Assembly (NCBI GenBank): GCA_037892935.1
Contig: JAYXKI010000004.1
Location: forward strand, 2,294,001-2,358,000
Direction: 5' to 3'
Length of the DNA stretch: 64,000 nucleotides
Source: Phlebopus portentosus
Taxonomy: Eukaryota > Basidiomycota > Agaricomycetes > Boletales > Boletinellaceae
Below, piece after piece: positions 10,464 to 20,560 of the stretch (position 1 is the first letter of the stretch; the number at the start of each line of letters is the position of its first letter). Both the position numbers and the translations under genes were made by a program. The notes beneath the pieces are model-generated. The model worked only from the letters and a program-made list of their open reading frames with translations, searched no databases and was not told where the DNA came from.

Positions 10464-11547
10464 CCTGTTGCTCTTTACTTGCTAGGGAATTCCGGAAGTT
10501 GTTTTGGTATTCTTCATTATGCTTGCAGGTGTATCCTGCTGATTCGTCTCCTCTAGCCCATGCTATGTGATCATAGTGGACTGGCCTTCGACAATGAGGG
10601 TCGGGACATGTTTCCTTGAAATTCACAGCTCGTGCTGTCAGTGGCTTTTGTTTCTGACCATTTATTCTCTTCTTCGGCTGTCCTAAGGAAGAACCCTTTT
10701 GCTTCCTTGGTGCTTTGCAATTCTTCGAGTAGTGTCCAATCTTTCCACAGTTGTAGCATTTCGCTCCCTTCTTCGGCAAGCCTCGGAGTGCATCTACATC
10801 CATGGCGTCTGGATCACGTTTTGCTTGTTGTATTGGTGGTCGAAATGATGATTGCCCATTTGTCTTGAATCTCGGAGTATATGTCTGACTTCCAATCAGC
10901 TTCTGTCTTGCATCCACATCTGCTAAGTTGCTTGTCCATGTCATCCATTCTTCCAGCTTGTACTTTTCGAAAGCGTCGGGTTGTACAGATTCGACTCGTC
11001 GTTTGACCCAATTATCTAGTCCTTTGACATAGATGTACTTGAGCATAGTAGCATCGATTGATGGTGGTGCTCTAGCTCTGAGTCGTCGAAATTCATCATT
11101 GTATGCCCTGATGCTTGATCCTTTTTGCTGGATGCATAGAAGATGGAATAGTGCTTCTTGTTCTCCAACTATTGGATGTCCTGCTCGGACTCTCATCCAA
11201 TCCAACATCTGCTTCAAAGATGTGAACATTCCTCCTCCATTCGGATCGATAATTGCTGGTACTGGTTTCAGCTTTCCTTTATCATCAAATGATGTCAAGG
11301 TCTGCTTCTCTGCAAACCAATCGTAGCTGTCGCCTTCGAGTGCTGCAAATAGACTCTTTGCAATCTCGTCCTCGCTCTTGACTCCATGCTGTGCCAATTT
11401 CGAAATACATCGGCTGACCCACAGATCAATATCTTCGCTTCGCTTGCCATAGTACTTTGGCAGTTTGATACTGTATTTAGAGAGTTGTATCTGAAGAGTT
11501 TGTAGTTGCGTCTCCAGGATCTGAACTTTCTGGTCGGTGGTCGACAT
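10453..11547 (-). CDS. gag: Gypsy-A Gag (capsid-nucleocapsid)
   Basis: The ORF encodes 364 residues from ATG 11547. An N-terminal coiled-coil-like segment (about 1-25) is followed by a retrotransposon Gag-type helical region (PKYYGKRSEDIDLW, then the SLFAALEGDSYDWFAEK block). A single CCHC zinc knuckle (CYNCGKIGHYSKNC) comes next, then a basic tail and a second Cys/His cluster (CPDPHC, then HYDHIAW). Gag would form the particle shell and package RNA. The last codons before the TAG stop contain the -1 slippery heptamer leading into pol. The start overlaps the end of the upstream reading frame (to 11477) in another phase. Confidence 0.92.
   Translation of the reverse strand: MSTTDQKVQILETQLQTLQIQLSKYSIKLPKYYGKRSEDIDLWVSRCISKLAQHGVKSEDEIAKSLFAALEGDSYDWFAEKQTLTSFDDKGKLKPVPAIIDPNGGGMFTSLKQMLDWMRVRAGHPIVGEQEALFHLLCIQQKGSSIRAYNDEFRRLRARAPPSIDATMLKYIYVKGLDNWVKRRVESVQPDAFEKYKLEEWMTWTSNLADVDARQKLIGSQTYTPRFKTNGQSSFRPPIQQAKRDPDAMDVDALRGLPKKGAKCYNCGKIGHYSKNCKAPRKQKGSSLGQPKKRINGQKQKPLTARAVNFKETCPDPHCRRPVHYDHIAWARGDESAGYTCKHNEEYQNNFRNSLASKEQQGKD
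10459..10465 (-). promoter_or_regulatory. -1 ribosomal frameshift heptamer GGGAAAA at the gag/pol junction
   Basis: In the gag frame the codons read CAG GGA AAA GAC TAG, so G GGA AAA fits the X XXY YYZ slippery consensus. It lies one codon before the gag stop. A -1 slip continues directly into the open pol frame through the protease. Confidence 0.8.
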
Positions 11548-12481
11548 GATCGTATGTGATTATAGGCACTGCTGGTGGCGAATATGTAGCTGGATGTTCT
11601 GGTGCTTGGGTTGCTATTGAACCACTGGTTGGTACTTGGAGTGTAGCGCTTTGATTGTTAAACCCTTGCAATAAGTATGGGTTTAGTGCTCGTGATAACT
11701 CCTCGTCGGATGATACTGTTCCTTCGGAAGTATGCTCTGTTCAATGATGTAGCTCTCGGATTCGTTGAGCTTCCTGTCTGAGATACTCTGCGTGCTCGAG
11801 TATGTTCCTTGCAGTACTTTCTGTTGTCTGTACTGATGCAATCAATGTCAAGTAGGCTTGTTGACTTGATTCGACTGTACGTCCTAGCATCAGGAGTGCT
11901 TCGTGTAAGTTGCTAATGTCTTCTGCAACGTTTGGTGTCGATTGAGCGATCCTTGTAAGTTCTGTAGTTGCTGTTTCAACTGCTTGGATTCGTTGCTCGT
12001 GAGCGTTAATTGTATCGCGTAAACGTCCTATCTCGTCTTGAACTACTGATATCTCTGTGGTAACTTGTTGGCTTAGGAGTATGACTGATCGATCTAGTGA
12101 ATCGTCGTTTCGATGTAGTGTTGCTACTTGTGCTCCTAGTCCGTTGGTGTTAATCTCGAGTGCTTCGAGTCGTTGTCCAACTGTAGTTGCGTATGCTCCG
12201 CTCGGCAGATTGTTATTTGCCTGAGCTCTTGCTTGACTAGTTTGTAGTCCTTCGAGTCGTACTATTCTCTCTCGTAGAGATAGTATTATGGGTGGATATT
12301 CGTTGTCTGTTCGGGTGGCGGTTCCCCAAAGAATGTCTCTATCCAGTTCCAATCTCGATATTCTTCCTTGGATATGATTCAGTTCGCTATCTCGGTGCGA
12401 TCCTGATCTTGTTCGGTTATTTGTTCGGTTACTCGTCCTTTGGTTGTTATTTCTTCCACTTGAGTTCTCTGGATGGTTCAT
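11477..12481 (-). CDS. Leader ORF upstream of gag, coiled-coil-like, with in-frame TGA
   Basis: The ORF runs from ATG 12481 to TGA at 11743-11741 (246 residues). It is Asn/Arg/Ser-rich at the start and then strongly helical, with heptad-like Leu, Ile and Val spacing, Gln and Glu, and no hydrophobic membrane segment. After the TGA the same frame stays open for another 88 codons to 11477, a Pro/Thr/Ser-rich part overlapping the start of gag in a different phase. The TGA again could derive from CGA. Ty3/gypsy elements usually lack a separate ORF before gag, so this may be an N-terminal extension of Gag or an independent scaffold protein. No known domain recognised. Confidence 0.6.
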
Positions 12482-12726
12482 TAACCACGTTTCTCGCCTA
12501 TGGCTTCAGGTGAATCGTTATGAGGTACGGTAGACCAAGCTGTTCCTTTCTCATCAAATTTAGCAATAGTAGCTGGTACTGTTGCTACCTTGGTTGTTGT
12601 TGTTTGTGTGCTCCCAACTGCAGGGCTACCAGATGCCTTTGCTATTAGGTACACTTCGTCGGTAAAGGGGTTATGATAATAGATGTTTGATTTGAGTAAA
12701 TCGGGTTTGTTCTCCAGGATGTGCAC
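12481..12726 (-). CDS. 81-codon open frame ending in a TAATG overlap with the leader ORF
   Basis: This frame has no ATG. It would have to be entered by splicing (a TTTCCTAG acceptor-like site lies just upstream of it) or be non-coding. Its TAA stop overlaps the ATG of the next ORF as TAATG, the arrangement used for coupled termination-reinitiation in some retrotransposons and viruses. Composition is Thr/Val/Ala-rich. Low confidence as a gene. Confidence 0.3.
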   Translation of the reverse strand: MHILENKPDLLKSNIYYHNPFTDEVYLIAKASGSPAVGSTQTTTTKVATVPATIAKFDEKGTAWSTVPHNDSPEAIGEKRG

Positions 12727-12859
12727 TTGTCCTAGGAAATAGGTTTGCTAATCTCGAAACTGGCAGCGTTGATAGGGACTTGAGGTCGACGGTCCTCGCC
12801 TCGATAAAACACTAGCCAAGAACCTTGCCCGTGAGAGGTGGTGTTAAAACTAGTGAGTG

Positions 12860-12871
12860 ATCTTTCGATCC
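12860..12871 (-). other. Self-priming primer-binding site of Gypsy-A
   Basis: On the minus strand the sequence GGATCGAAAGAT starts two bases after the end of the 5' LTR. It is the exact reverse complement of the 12 nt at 13162-13151 (minus strand ATCTTTCGATCC) inside the same LTR, 34 nt after a TATA-like box. That is the arrangement of Tf1-type self-primed reverse transcription. The site does not start as a typical 18-nt tRNA 3'-end complement. Confidence 0.7.
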
Positions 12872-13189
12872 AATGTTAGAGGTGTAGGTCCGGGGTTACA
12901 CCGGTTTCGATCCTTTTGCCTAAGCAGCGGTATGTTGTGTAGAGGTGATCTATCTACCCACATTTAGCTGTACCACGCGGTCCCCTTACTATCCTTCCTA
13001 GTTGCAGTCCTGGTAAGGGATGCTTTCAGAGACAAGGTAGAGTAAGAGCAGATTGGGATTTCTAAGAGGCGTAGTAGTACAAAGCACACAGTGAGTCGTG
13101 TTAGGACACTATCACCAGTGTGTTAAGACACTTGTCACTATGTGTTAAGAGGATCGAAAGATGGGGGAAGGAGGGCCTACTTCTAATGC

Positions 13190-13196
13190 TATTTAT
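13190..13196 (-). promoter_or_regulatory. TATA-like box of Gypsy-A 5' LTR
   Basis: ATAAATA on the minus strand begins 34 nt upstream of the ATCTTTCGATCC segment at 13162, a normal distance from TATA to transcription start. The start is inferred, not shown. Confidence 0.55.
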
Positions 13197-13422
13197 GCTT
13201 TCTAGATAATCCATTTTCCGTCCCATTTCTTACCCATCTTCTCTCCACTTTACTCCACCATGCTCCACCTTGCTCCACTTCTCTCCACCATTACATCACT
13301 TCCTTTGTCATTCTGCTCCACTGAGCGCCACTTTGCTCCAATGTATCTCCACTATGACGGAATTCTGTGGGGTTGCTGACTGATACAATAGAGGTGCTGC
13401 TCCAGTATGGAAAGCTCCACTG

Positions 13423-14064
13423 TCAGTGCTCCACTATGACGTCAATTTCATCACCAGGTGGGATTGTAGCTCTTGGTGCAATGTAGGCAGCTCGATATGT
13501 GACTCTTCGCTGTTCGTCTTGTGGTCCGAAGGGTGTAAGTACAACTCGCACATCGGTATTGAGATGTCGGGTTGGTGTAGAGTATGGTCCAATGCATACC
13601 ATGAACTGTATGAGTTCCGCTGGGAGATGCAGTTGTGTTCGAGTGACTAGCCATGCTTTGCCTGGGAGTCTAACATCGCGAATGTATTGCCATATCCTTC
13701 GTTGGAGTACCAGTTGTAGTTGCTTAGTGTCCAGGTTTGCATTCCTTGGTAAATAAAGATTTGCTTGTACTGTAGAGGCTGGACATGAGTTATGCAGCTC
13801 TGGCTTGTACCATCCTAGTATCCTCCAAGTTATCGGGTCTGCAGCTCGAGGGGTTCGAGTTGTAACAATGAGTTCCTCATGTCGCTTGGGTATTATAGGA
13901 TTTGGTGGATTGGCATGTAACGCTTCTTGTGTGTGACATTGGACTTCGATTTGGCAGTCATGCATTTCACTTGTAGCATGACATACTGTGAAGTATATCT
14001 CGTAAAGGACCATGTACGCTCGGGCACAAGTCTGACAGTGCTGGAATGCCAGTGATGTCTCCAT
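13423..14064 (-). CDS. U3-encoded ORF, unknown protein (5' LTR copy)
   Basis: Second copy of the 213-aa ORF at 2610-3251, open and with ATG at 14064. In the 5' LTR it lies upstream of the presumed RNA start, so only the 3' LTR copy would be in the genomic RNA; this copy would need a separate upstream promoter. It differs from the other copy at two residues. Confidence 0.45.
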   Translation of the reverse strand: METSLAFQHCQTCARAYMVLYEIYFTVCHATSEMHDCQIEVQCHTQEALHANPPNPIIPKRHEELIVTTRTPRAADPITWRILGWYKPELHNSCPASTVQANLYLPRNANLDTKQLQLVLQRRIWQYIRDVRLPGKAWLVTRTQLHLPAELIQFMVCIGPYSTPTRHLNTDVRVVLTPFGPQDEQRRVTYRAAYIAPRATIPPGDEIDVIVEH

Positions 14065-14466
14065 TGGGCTCGGATTAGCCTTTAGACTTTAGGTGTTAGG
14101 CTTTAGTAGTCGTGTTCTAGACTTCTCGGGCTTCTAGTAGTTTTGATCGCTTCTTGACTTCTTTTGATCGGGTCGGATTGGGAGTTTGGTCGGCGGTGTT
14201 AAGGTGACGGTTGGCAGTAGTAAATCGGCAGTGGTAATTACCGGTCGGCGGTGCTAAGTAGTCCGCGGGGTTACGTACTTGTGGGGTGCTTCTCAGGCGC
14301 CCATATATTGCCGTTGATGCCCGTGACCGTTGCCTTGGTCGCGTTAACAGTAGTTTGGCTCTAGTGACTGCTAGACTGTTACTAGTCGCGTTTGGAATGC
14401 TGATCCTGTTGATCTGCCGATCGTGTCGATCTTGATGCGAGTTTTTGAGCAGATCCTTTCAAGAAG

Positions 14467-15304
14467 CTGTAATTGCTATTGAAAGTGATACATAATCAAT
14501 CTATAGAAAATTAGTCAGGGCCAATTCCTAAGTAAATTATTTAATAAATATACTCTACTAGATAGCCAAAAAACCTTTATGACCAGAAGTGTTGCAAAAA
14601 CTCTGCATAGTGCATATGTGTTCAAATATTAGTTTCAAAAATCTGAGAGCAAGAAACCATCTACAAAAAAGTACATGACTGATCTCTTGATAAGAAAAAG
14701 CTTAAGGCAGTTTATGAAGCCTAGTTTTTATTGTTCCTTAAATACTTCCAGACTCTTATATATAGCAAGACTAAATAGTAAATGCCTTTATTAAAAAGAG
14801 GTAAGACCCAAAAACTAAGATAAGACTTTGTTACATTAGATGCAAGATATTTTTATATTATCCCATTTCTGTCTAACAGAATAAAACAATCTCTAAGTTG
14901 TTGCATTATATCAATTAAGAAGATTATAAAGATAAGTTGACCACTTACACTTTGTATAAGCAATATTACTCCAGATTTATTATATATAATAATAAAATAG
15001 ACTTATATTTTCATAACTAATATATTAAAGTTCTGCTTTCTGCCATTCCATGATTTTATAAACTTTAAATTTACTTTGATACTTGCTCTGGAGTTCTTCT
15101 TACCTACTTCTATGTGATCTGATACTTCTGTCTTAAAGTACTTTGTATGTCAATAATATGTATGATCTTTTGAAATTAGGCTTATAGAAGTTCTATACCG
15201 CGGCAATGTCCGAAGAGACCAAATACTACTAAATAACGCGTGACTTTGCGTCACCGAACGATGGGTGGATCGCGTCGCTCAGTCTTTCACCCTCAACAAC
15301 GAAG
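14467..15304. other. AT-rich stretch and Ask1 promoter
   Basis: From 14467 to about 15190 the DNA is very AT-rich, with many stops in all frames, and resembles the AT-rich stretch before 2056. The two were one region before Gypsy-A inserted. The last 100 bases have normal composition and a CT-rich run before the Ask1 ATG. Confidence 0.4.
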
Positions 15305-17261
15305 ATGACAGCGGAAAAGGATCAGCTACTGCCTATCGAGCCTCTGCGCGAACGATGGGAACCTAATCCTGTACCAGCAAACATTGAAGTTCCTGGCCTC
15401 GATACATCAGCCCCGGTTCAAGACCAGATTGAACAGATCGAGCAGCTCATTACTATCAAGCTACAGGTACGTTTATGCGTTGAGCCGTGTCAAGAGACAA
15501 TGTACTAACTTGAGAATCAGAATATTGACGCGAACTTCGCGCGTGCTCATCAGATTTTGTCTACGAAAATCCTTCCGGCGGTGAAGCGATATGCGGTAAA
15601 CACCGAACCTGTCCGTGAAGCTGCAAGAGTAAGTGGCTCCCGGCGCATCGTTACCCCTTCATAGCGCTTATTTGACTCTGCCCGCCCGCTTCGCGTAGTT
15701 TTGGGTTTCATTCTACGAGCAGGCTGCACAAGTGCGCATTCCGACGACCGAGGACTTCAGTACCGAGCGTGAATGCCAGACCACGGTCTCGGACGAGGAG
15801 GTTGAAACTGAGCAGCCTCACGAAGGACAACAGCAGCCTGGAATCTTTGATCCGAACGTGACACCCGCGGAGAGTTCATTTGCTCCGGAAAACGCGGCTG
15901 TCTCGTCGACCCCCATGCCCGTCGCGAATGAGCGAGCCCCCGTTGAGAGTTCAGATGCGCATGATATATGGGCCGAATCCATTCAATCTCCTCTGAAACG
16001 CTTGAACGAAGGCTTGAAGAGTCTCGGAGAACAGGAGGACTCGATTATCGATCACAGCAAACATAGTGATTCCGTGGCTCAGCAATCTATGCGATCGGAT
16101 GCCTCTTCGACTCGTCGGCCTGTCTTTACGGTTCCGGAAAAGGGCAAATCGAAGGCTCCCCTAACTTTTCTTCAGAATGCATTGCCGAAAAACGTTCGTG
16201 GAGCGGAAAAGGAGAGGCAAGCTTCGCCGGTCAAGACGAGGAAAACACCCAAGAAGAATCCATATGTACCTCCACACGTTCGTCGCGCGGACTGGGATGG
16301 TATCGTCGATCTGAGGAATCCGGCTACTCCTCGCCGTGCACCAGGTTCGTCCACAGATTGGAGTTCCGAAGAAGAGGATTTCCCGCCTCCAGGAGTATCT
16401 CCACCGAGGTCCGCTTTCGGGAAGCGCATTGCGGCGCAAATTGGGAGAACACCAGTGCGAGAGGCAGCAGCTCGTATTGGCCGTGACCTTGTCGGCGATG
16501 CTGAACGCTTCCAACCAAAGCTTCGTTTCGACGTGCCGGGTGATCACAGTCTGACTGGAACTATGTCCACCCCAAGTATCACCATGTTCTCAAAGCATGC
16601 TATGGGTGTTGGCAGCTCTGATCGTAACTCTTCAACGGGTCAAGCATATGGAAGCACTTCACATACAAGTACATCTGATGTGCCACCATCAATTGAGGAT
16701 ATCATGCAACGCTTTAAGATGGAACGGGGACCGGAGCACGGAGCACGCGATAACAACTTTGATTCTTTTGACGATACCCTAGGACGACCAGTATTCCCTC
16801 ATCTGACTGCACTGCCAGATGATGGTATGGGAGATTTTAATGAAGGAGACTCCTCTTTCGATGACTCCTTCGACGATATGTATGACGGTCCACCTCCCGC
16901 CATGACGTTTATACCCAATGCACAACAGATTCAAGATGATTCATTCGGTTCAGACAATTCGTTCGATGACGGCGCTCAAGGAGGGCAACCTATACATCCG
17001 TTCGCCTTCAATGCTATGCCAGTTGATGATAGCTTTGATGATTCATTCAACTATGATGATAGGGGAGCACACGGGAGTGAAGAGCCGACGATTTTTGGGA
17101 TGCAACATGCTCAACGTTTTGCTGGTAGCGCCGGTCATCTGCAATTGCATGGTCAGGGTTTGGTCGACGACACGACTGCGTTGAATTCTCATTTACGACG
17201 GAACGTCGATCCTGAGACACCAACTCCTTGGGTAGGTGGTCCTCAAGGAGCTGCGCAGTAG
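15305..17261 (+). CDS. ASK1: DASH/Dam1 complex subunit Ask1
   Basis: Ask1 is part of the DASH ring that couples kinetochores to spindle microtubules. Three exons (15305-15466, 15521-15628, 15699-17261) give 610 residues; donors GTACGT and GTAAGT and a TACTAAC branch point support them. The conserved Ask1 region spans about residues 35-100: the segment IEQLITIKLQ, then NIDANFARAHQILSTKILP, then ARFWVSFYEQAA across exon junctions. The rest is long, acidic and Ser/Pro-rich, as in other Ask1 proteins, with SP/TP sites suited to cell-cycle kinases. Between about residues 430 and 550 there are repeated short DSFDD/SFDD units, an unusual feature. A basic PYVPPHVRR motif lies mid-protein. Convergent or head-to-tail neighbours give no functional link. 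Confidence 0.9.
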
Positions 17262-17579
17262 TCAGATCGCACTGCCCGAGAAATCTCGTATGCTATGTAG
17301 TTTGCTCGTACATTATTCACTTGATGCCGTCGTTCTGTCTAAACTTCTTTCTATTTTCCTAACGTCACTTGAAAGCTGGCGTGTTCGCAATCTTCTTCAT
17401 GGCGAGAGACATTCATAAGATGTGGGATATTATACTGTACCTGCCAGATGTGTTTACACATATTTGGTTTATGTCAGGCGACTCTCGCATCACTCTCTCT
17501 GCTGCCACTCATTTTACGAGCTTGATTCGTGGAGCTGACCATCGCCTCGATTTTAATACGGCTCAGATCATAAGTGTGG
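17262..17579. other. Intergenic, Ask1 3' region
   Basis: No coding feature supported; it contains the 3' end of Ask1 and the promoter of the next gene. Confidence 0.4.
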
Positions 17580-18629
17580 ATGCCTCGCAAAAAGCTTGTC
17601 GATGAGAACGCTGAGGCAAGGAGAAGAGTTAATATGACACGGTCAGCTGTGGCATACAACAACGAAGACGATACAGCTACGAAGAAGCTACTTTCAGGGA
17701 ATACTCGCTATTCTGACCAAGGACGTTGCTTCGCCCGAGATATCAAGAACATATCGGGAAGACCTCCAGCGGGTGTGTCTACCACCAACAATGCTCAGTC
17801 GCGGCTGGAAGAAACAAGCGTTTTCAGGCAAATTACGGTTGGTTTTAGAGCTATGTAGGCGATATTCCTGGCATTTCCATCCAAATAAGACATGGATCCA
17901 TCTGATCTTTGTCCTTGGAATAGGAACCTGAGGAGCGTAGATGTTGCTAGTAGAACGAACGTAGTAACAGAGCCTGACAAGGCCCTCGTCGCGAACACAT
18001 ATGACGACGTTCAGCCTGCTACTCTGTTTTCTCGTGAAGCCTTTTCTGGTAGCCACCGCTTGGCGTACGGTAGCACACTCAAGTCGTCTAAACCTGGTTA
18101 TCCCAGTACGAAGAAGTTCTCTCGTTACGGTCGTTCTTCAATCGACACTATGAAACGGTCAAGCTTTAGGACCGCAAGCATCGTATCTCAGTCGACTCCA
18201 CTGCTGGGGAAAACCGATCGTCGTTCAATTCGTCTGTTCCGACCTCTGGAGGATGATTCAGATTTATACACTCGATATTCTCTGGGCCCGATTTCTCAGG
18301 AGCTCCATACAATGGATACAGACACCGGAGCAGGACTTCATCGTAGCGAATCCGACAAACGCTGCAGCCAGACTACCAGCGGATGTATCGACGATGACTT
18401 TATATCGCAGCTTGCATCTCAACTAAATGAGGTCACCCTTTCTCCGTGCACCAATCTGGTTCCAGATAACCTTGTTGAAGCCTCTCAAGAAGAGTCCGTC
18501 GATTTATTCCAAGAACCCGCATATCCTCAAGTTCGGTTGAAAGGTCGTGCTACTTCAGTTTCGCTTGGCTTTATTCCTATTGCGTTTCCCGAAGAAATCA
18601 ATATCAAAGACCTCCGGATCCCTCTCTGA
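17580..18629 (+). CDS. Hypothetical Ser-rich protein
   Basis: Two exons, 17580-17854 and 17924-18629, join in phase 2 over a 69-nt intron (GTAGGC donor, CTGAT branch-like motif about 20 nt before the AATAG acceptor), giving 326 residues. The N-terminus is basic (MPRKKLVDENAEARRR). The rest is rich in Ser, Thr, Arg and Asp, with no signal peptide or membrane helix, so it looks disordered. The C-terminus is more ordered and hydrophobic (SLGFIPIAFPEEINIKDL). I do not recognise the family. A simpler reading as two ORFs, the second starting at ATG 17892, is possible but leaves a truncated first protein. Confidence 0.55.
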
Positions 18630-18948
18630 AGTTGCTGAGACCGTGTGTTTCTGCGCTCCTGTTGTCTACTAGTATACCCCCGCCGTATAGCCTGTCGACC
18701 TTTTACTTATTTGTCAGTTATTCTGGTGATGCCTGCTTGTTAATCACATTCTACGAGTCTAGTAATCCAATGACCTAAAGCTTGACTCTGACTATGCTCT
18801 GCACCAGTGACCTTCTTCCTGTCTTGCATTTCTATAATGGATTCCTATAACCAAACAGCGATCCATCTCAAGCGGCTCAAGTTCCTCCTGCCGTAATCAT
18901 ACATCTGATCAGAGACTTCCTCGTTCCAATTTTCTAGTAATAGCTAAT
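18630..18948. other. Intergenic between convergent genes
   Basis: Nothing beyond 3' ends of the convergent genes on each side is seen. Confidence 0.4.
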
Positions 18949-20560
18949 CTACAGGTCGTCCAATTTCATTGGAGATGATAGATCGTTCGTGTCCTGCTGC
19001 ACGGACAGCTGCGAGGGATGGTATGTGAGGCTACCCGCGGCTCGAAGATTTAGGAAGAGGCGGTGTATCACAATGATCGTGATCCTGTCGACAAAATGGG
19101 CAGCGAGATAAACTCGAGAGCCGAAGACGGAACAAATGATCTCATTGTACATACGTGTGGTTGAACGTCCAATTGATCGTGATCAGGTCGCGCTGCACAA
19201 TAGAGTCAAGATAATGAAGAAGCTGCAGCAGAATTACGCACAGATACCAGCTTCAAGAGAGATATTTCAGTCAAAAAAAAAAAGCCGAAACTTACCCAGA
19301 ATACTACGAAATTTGCGACCTTGGCGGCAAACATCACACCACCGACAAAGATACATCAATCGATCGTATGGCACTTTTACTCTTACACAAAATAAACGAC
19401 ACCTATGAAAGTAATCGTAAGTCCAGGTTACAAAAAATACTGTATATAGGGGCCCAAATCCACACTGGTAGATTCCTGATTAACTGAATGACGCACCATC
19501 TCGAACAAGGAGATCCAGCAATGGCGTTTTAACTCTACCCACTAAAGAGCGCCGGGCCTGCTTGCATTTCCAAACAGTCATGAGTAAAACATGAAGATTA
19601 ACCCGGTGTGCTCACCGAAGTAACTAGGTATAGACAATAAGAATAAGATGGATAGTACGTTGCTACATGTACTCACGAGTCGTCCTTGACTGTTACAATA
19701 TGCATCCTGAAATTTGAATACGGATGCACATCGAGCAAAGCGACTTCCCTAGATGCCCACTATCGAGAAGTTAGTGATATTCTCGTGCCCTGGACAGGGA
19801 CCTACCGCTCCTAACCCAATTTGAACTACCGCAAGAGCACCAGGGAAAACTAGCACTTTCAGTTTACCAAGGCACATTGCGTATAATCTCAGTACCATAA
19901 TAGCTAGATCGATATGGATCTCAGCAGTCGTATGTGCATGAAGTTCATGCGCACTAACTGCATATCACTGGATCGCTTATCACGTTCATCGTCAGAGGGA
20001 AGTGCAGGAATGTTTCGCATCTGAAGCAACGCCGAAGATGTTTACTTGAAAATATGTTCGACAACTTACGCCTATCAGATGTTAGCGATGTCATAGCCAG
20101 AAAAAAATTATAAAGGATGACAACGCACCGATGAGGGCCAAGAAGTTTGATGATACGCTTCCGGAAAACGTGAGGTCAGAAAATTGGTTTGGATGTCAGG
20201 CAGGTGCGTACCAATGAGAATCCAAATTTACGAAAGCAAAAGAAAGTACACGATTCTGACGTTGTACAATTCAGATATAGCGATAATCAAGAAAATATAG
20301 AATACTCACCAAGTAGAATAATACTTCAGAGAAAGCAAAAAGAGCGTTCCCATACTCTCTCAACTTCCAGGCCAAATGCCATAAAATAGTCGTACAGTAC
20401 AAAAGGACAAACTAGAACAACAAGATGTCAGAAATTGTTATTAGTCCGAACCACAGCCACATAAATTTGCAACTCACTGCATGATGCCAGTTGGTAGTAT
20501 TTGGAAATAAGCCTGTGAAAGCTGCTTCAGATCGAGAAGTCTACCGGCGTGCGCCCACTT
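18949..20560 (-). pseudogene. DUF6533-type integral membrane protein gene, probably damaged
   Basis: Several small exons on the minus strand read like the Agaricomycete DUF6533 seven-helix-like family. They are, in order: YYQLASC and VLYDYFMAFGLEVERVW near 20500-20370; AFSEVLFYL near 20320; a helix with LRLYAMCLGKLKVLVF and VVQIGLGAV near 19900-19800; VKTPLLDLLVRDGVVYF near 19530-19380; GGVMFAAKVANFVVFW near 19340; and a final exon with IHRLFLNLRAAGSL ending at 18949. Introns of 45-100 nt with GTGAGT/GTAAGT donors separate them. Two points suggest damage: the VERVW and SEVLFYL blocks are in different phases within one exon, and stops follow GVVYFV. No clean start codon was found. The family's function is unknown. 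Confidence 0.55.

Larger units (their letters stand above)
2061..14461 (-). mobile_element. Gypsy-A: complete Ty3/gypsy (chromovirus-like) LTR retrotransposon
   Basis: Two 1588-bp LTRs (2061-3648 and 12874-14461) bound a 12,401-bp element flanked by AGAAG (2056-2060 and 14462-14466). In element orientation (minus strand) the LTR begins TGAAAG and ends TAACA. A purine tract sits against the 3' LTR and a self-complementary primer site against the 5' LTR. The internal part carries gag, PR-RT-RNaseH-integrase with a GPY/F-like region and a C-terminal chromodomain. This order and the chromodomain place it among Ty3/gypsy chromoviruses, probably near the Tf1/sushi group. It is unusually long because of a long leader ORF region, a 332-aa ORF after pol, an ORF inside U3 and an antisense spliced gene. 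By my manual alignment the LTRs differ at 9 sites (about 0.6 percent), so the insertion is young, but pol carries in-frame TGA codons. Confidence 0.96.
12874..14461 (-). repeat. Gypsy-A 5' LTR
   Basis: The 1588-bp partner of 2061-3648, serving as the 5' LTR in element orientation. U3 runs from 14461 to about 13163. The presumed RNA start is near 13162. It holds the second copy of the 213-aa ORF. Confidence 0.96.
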
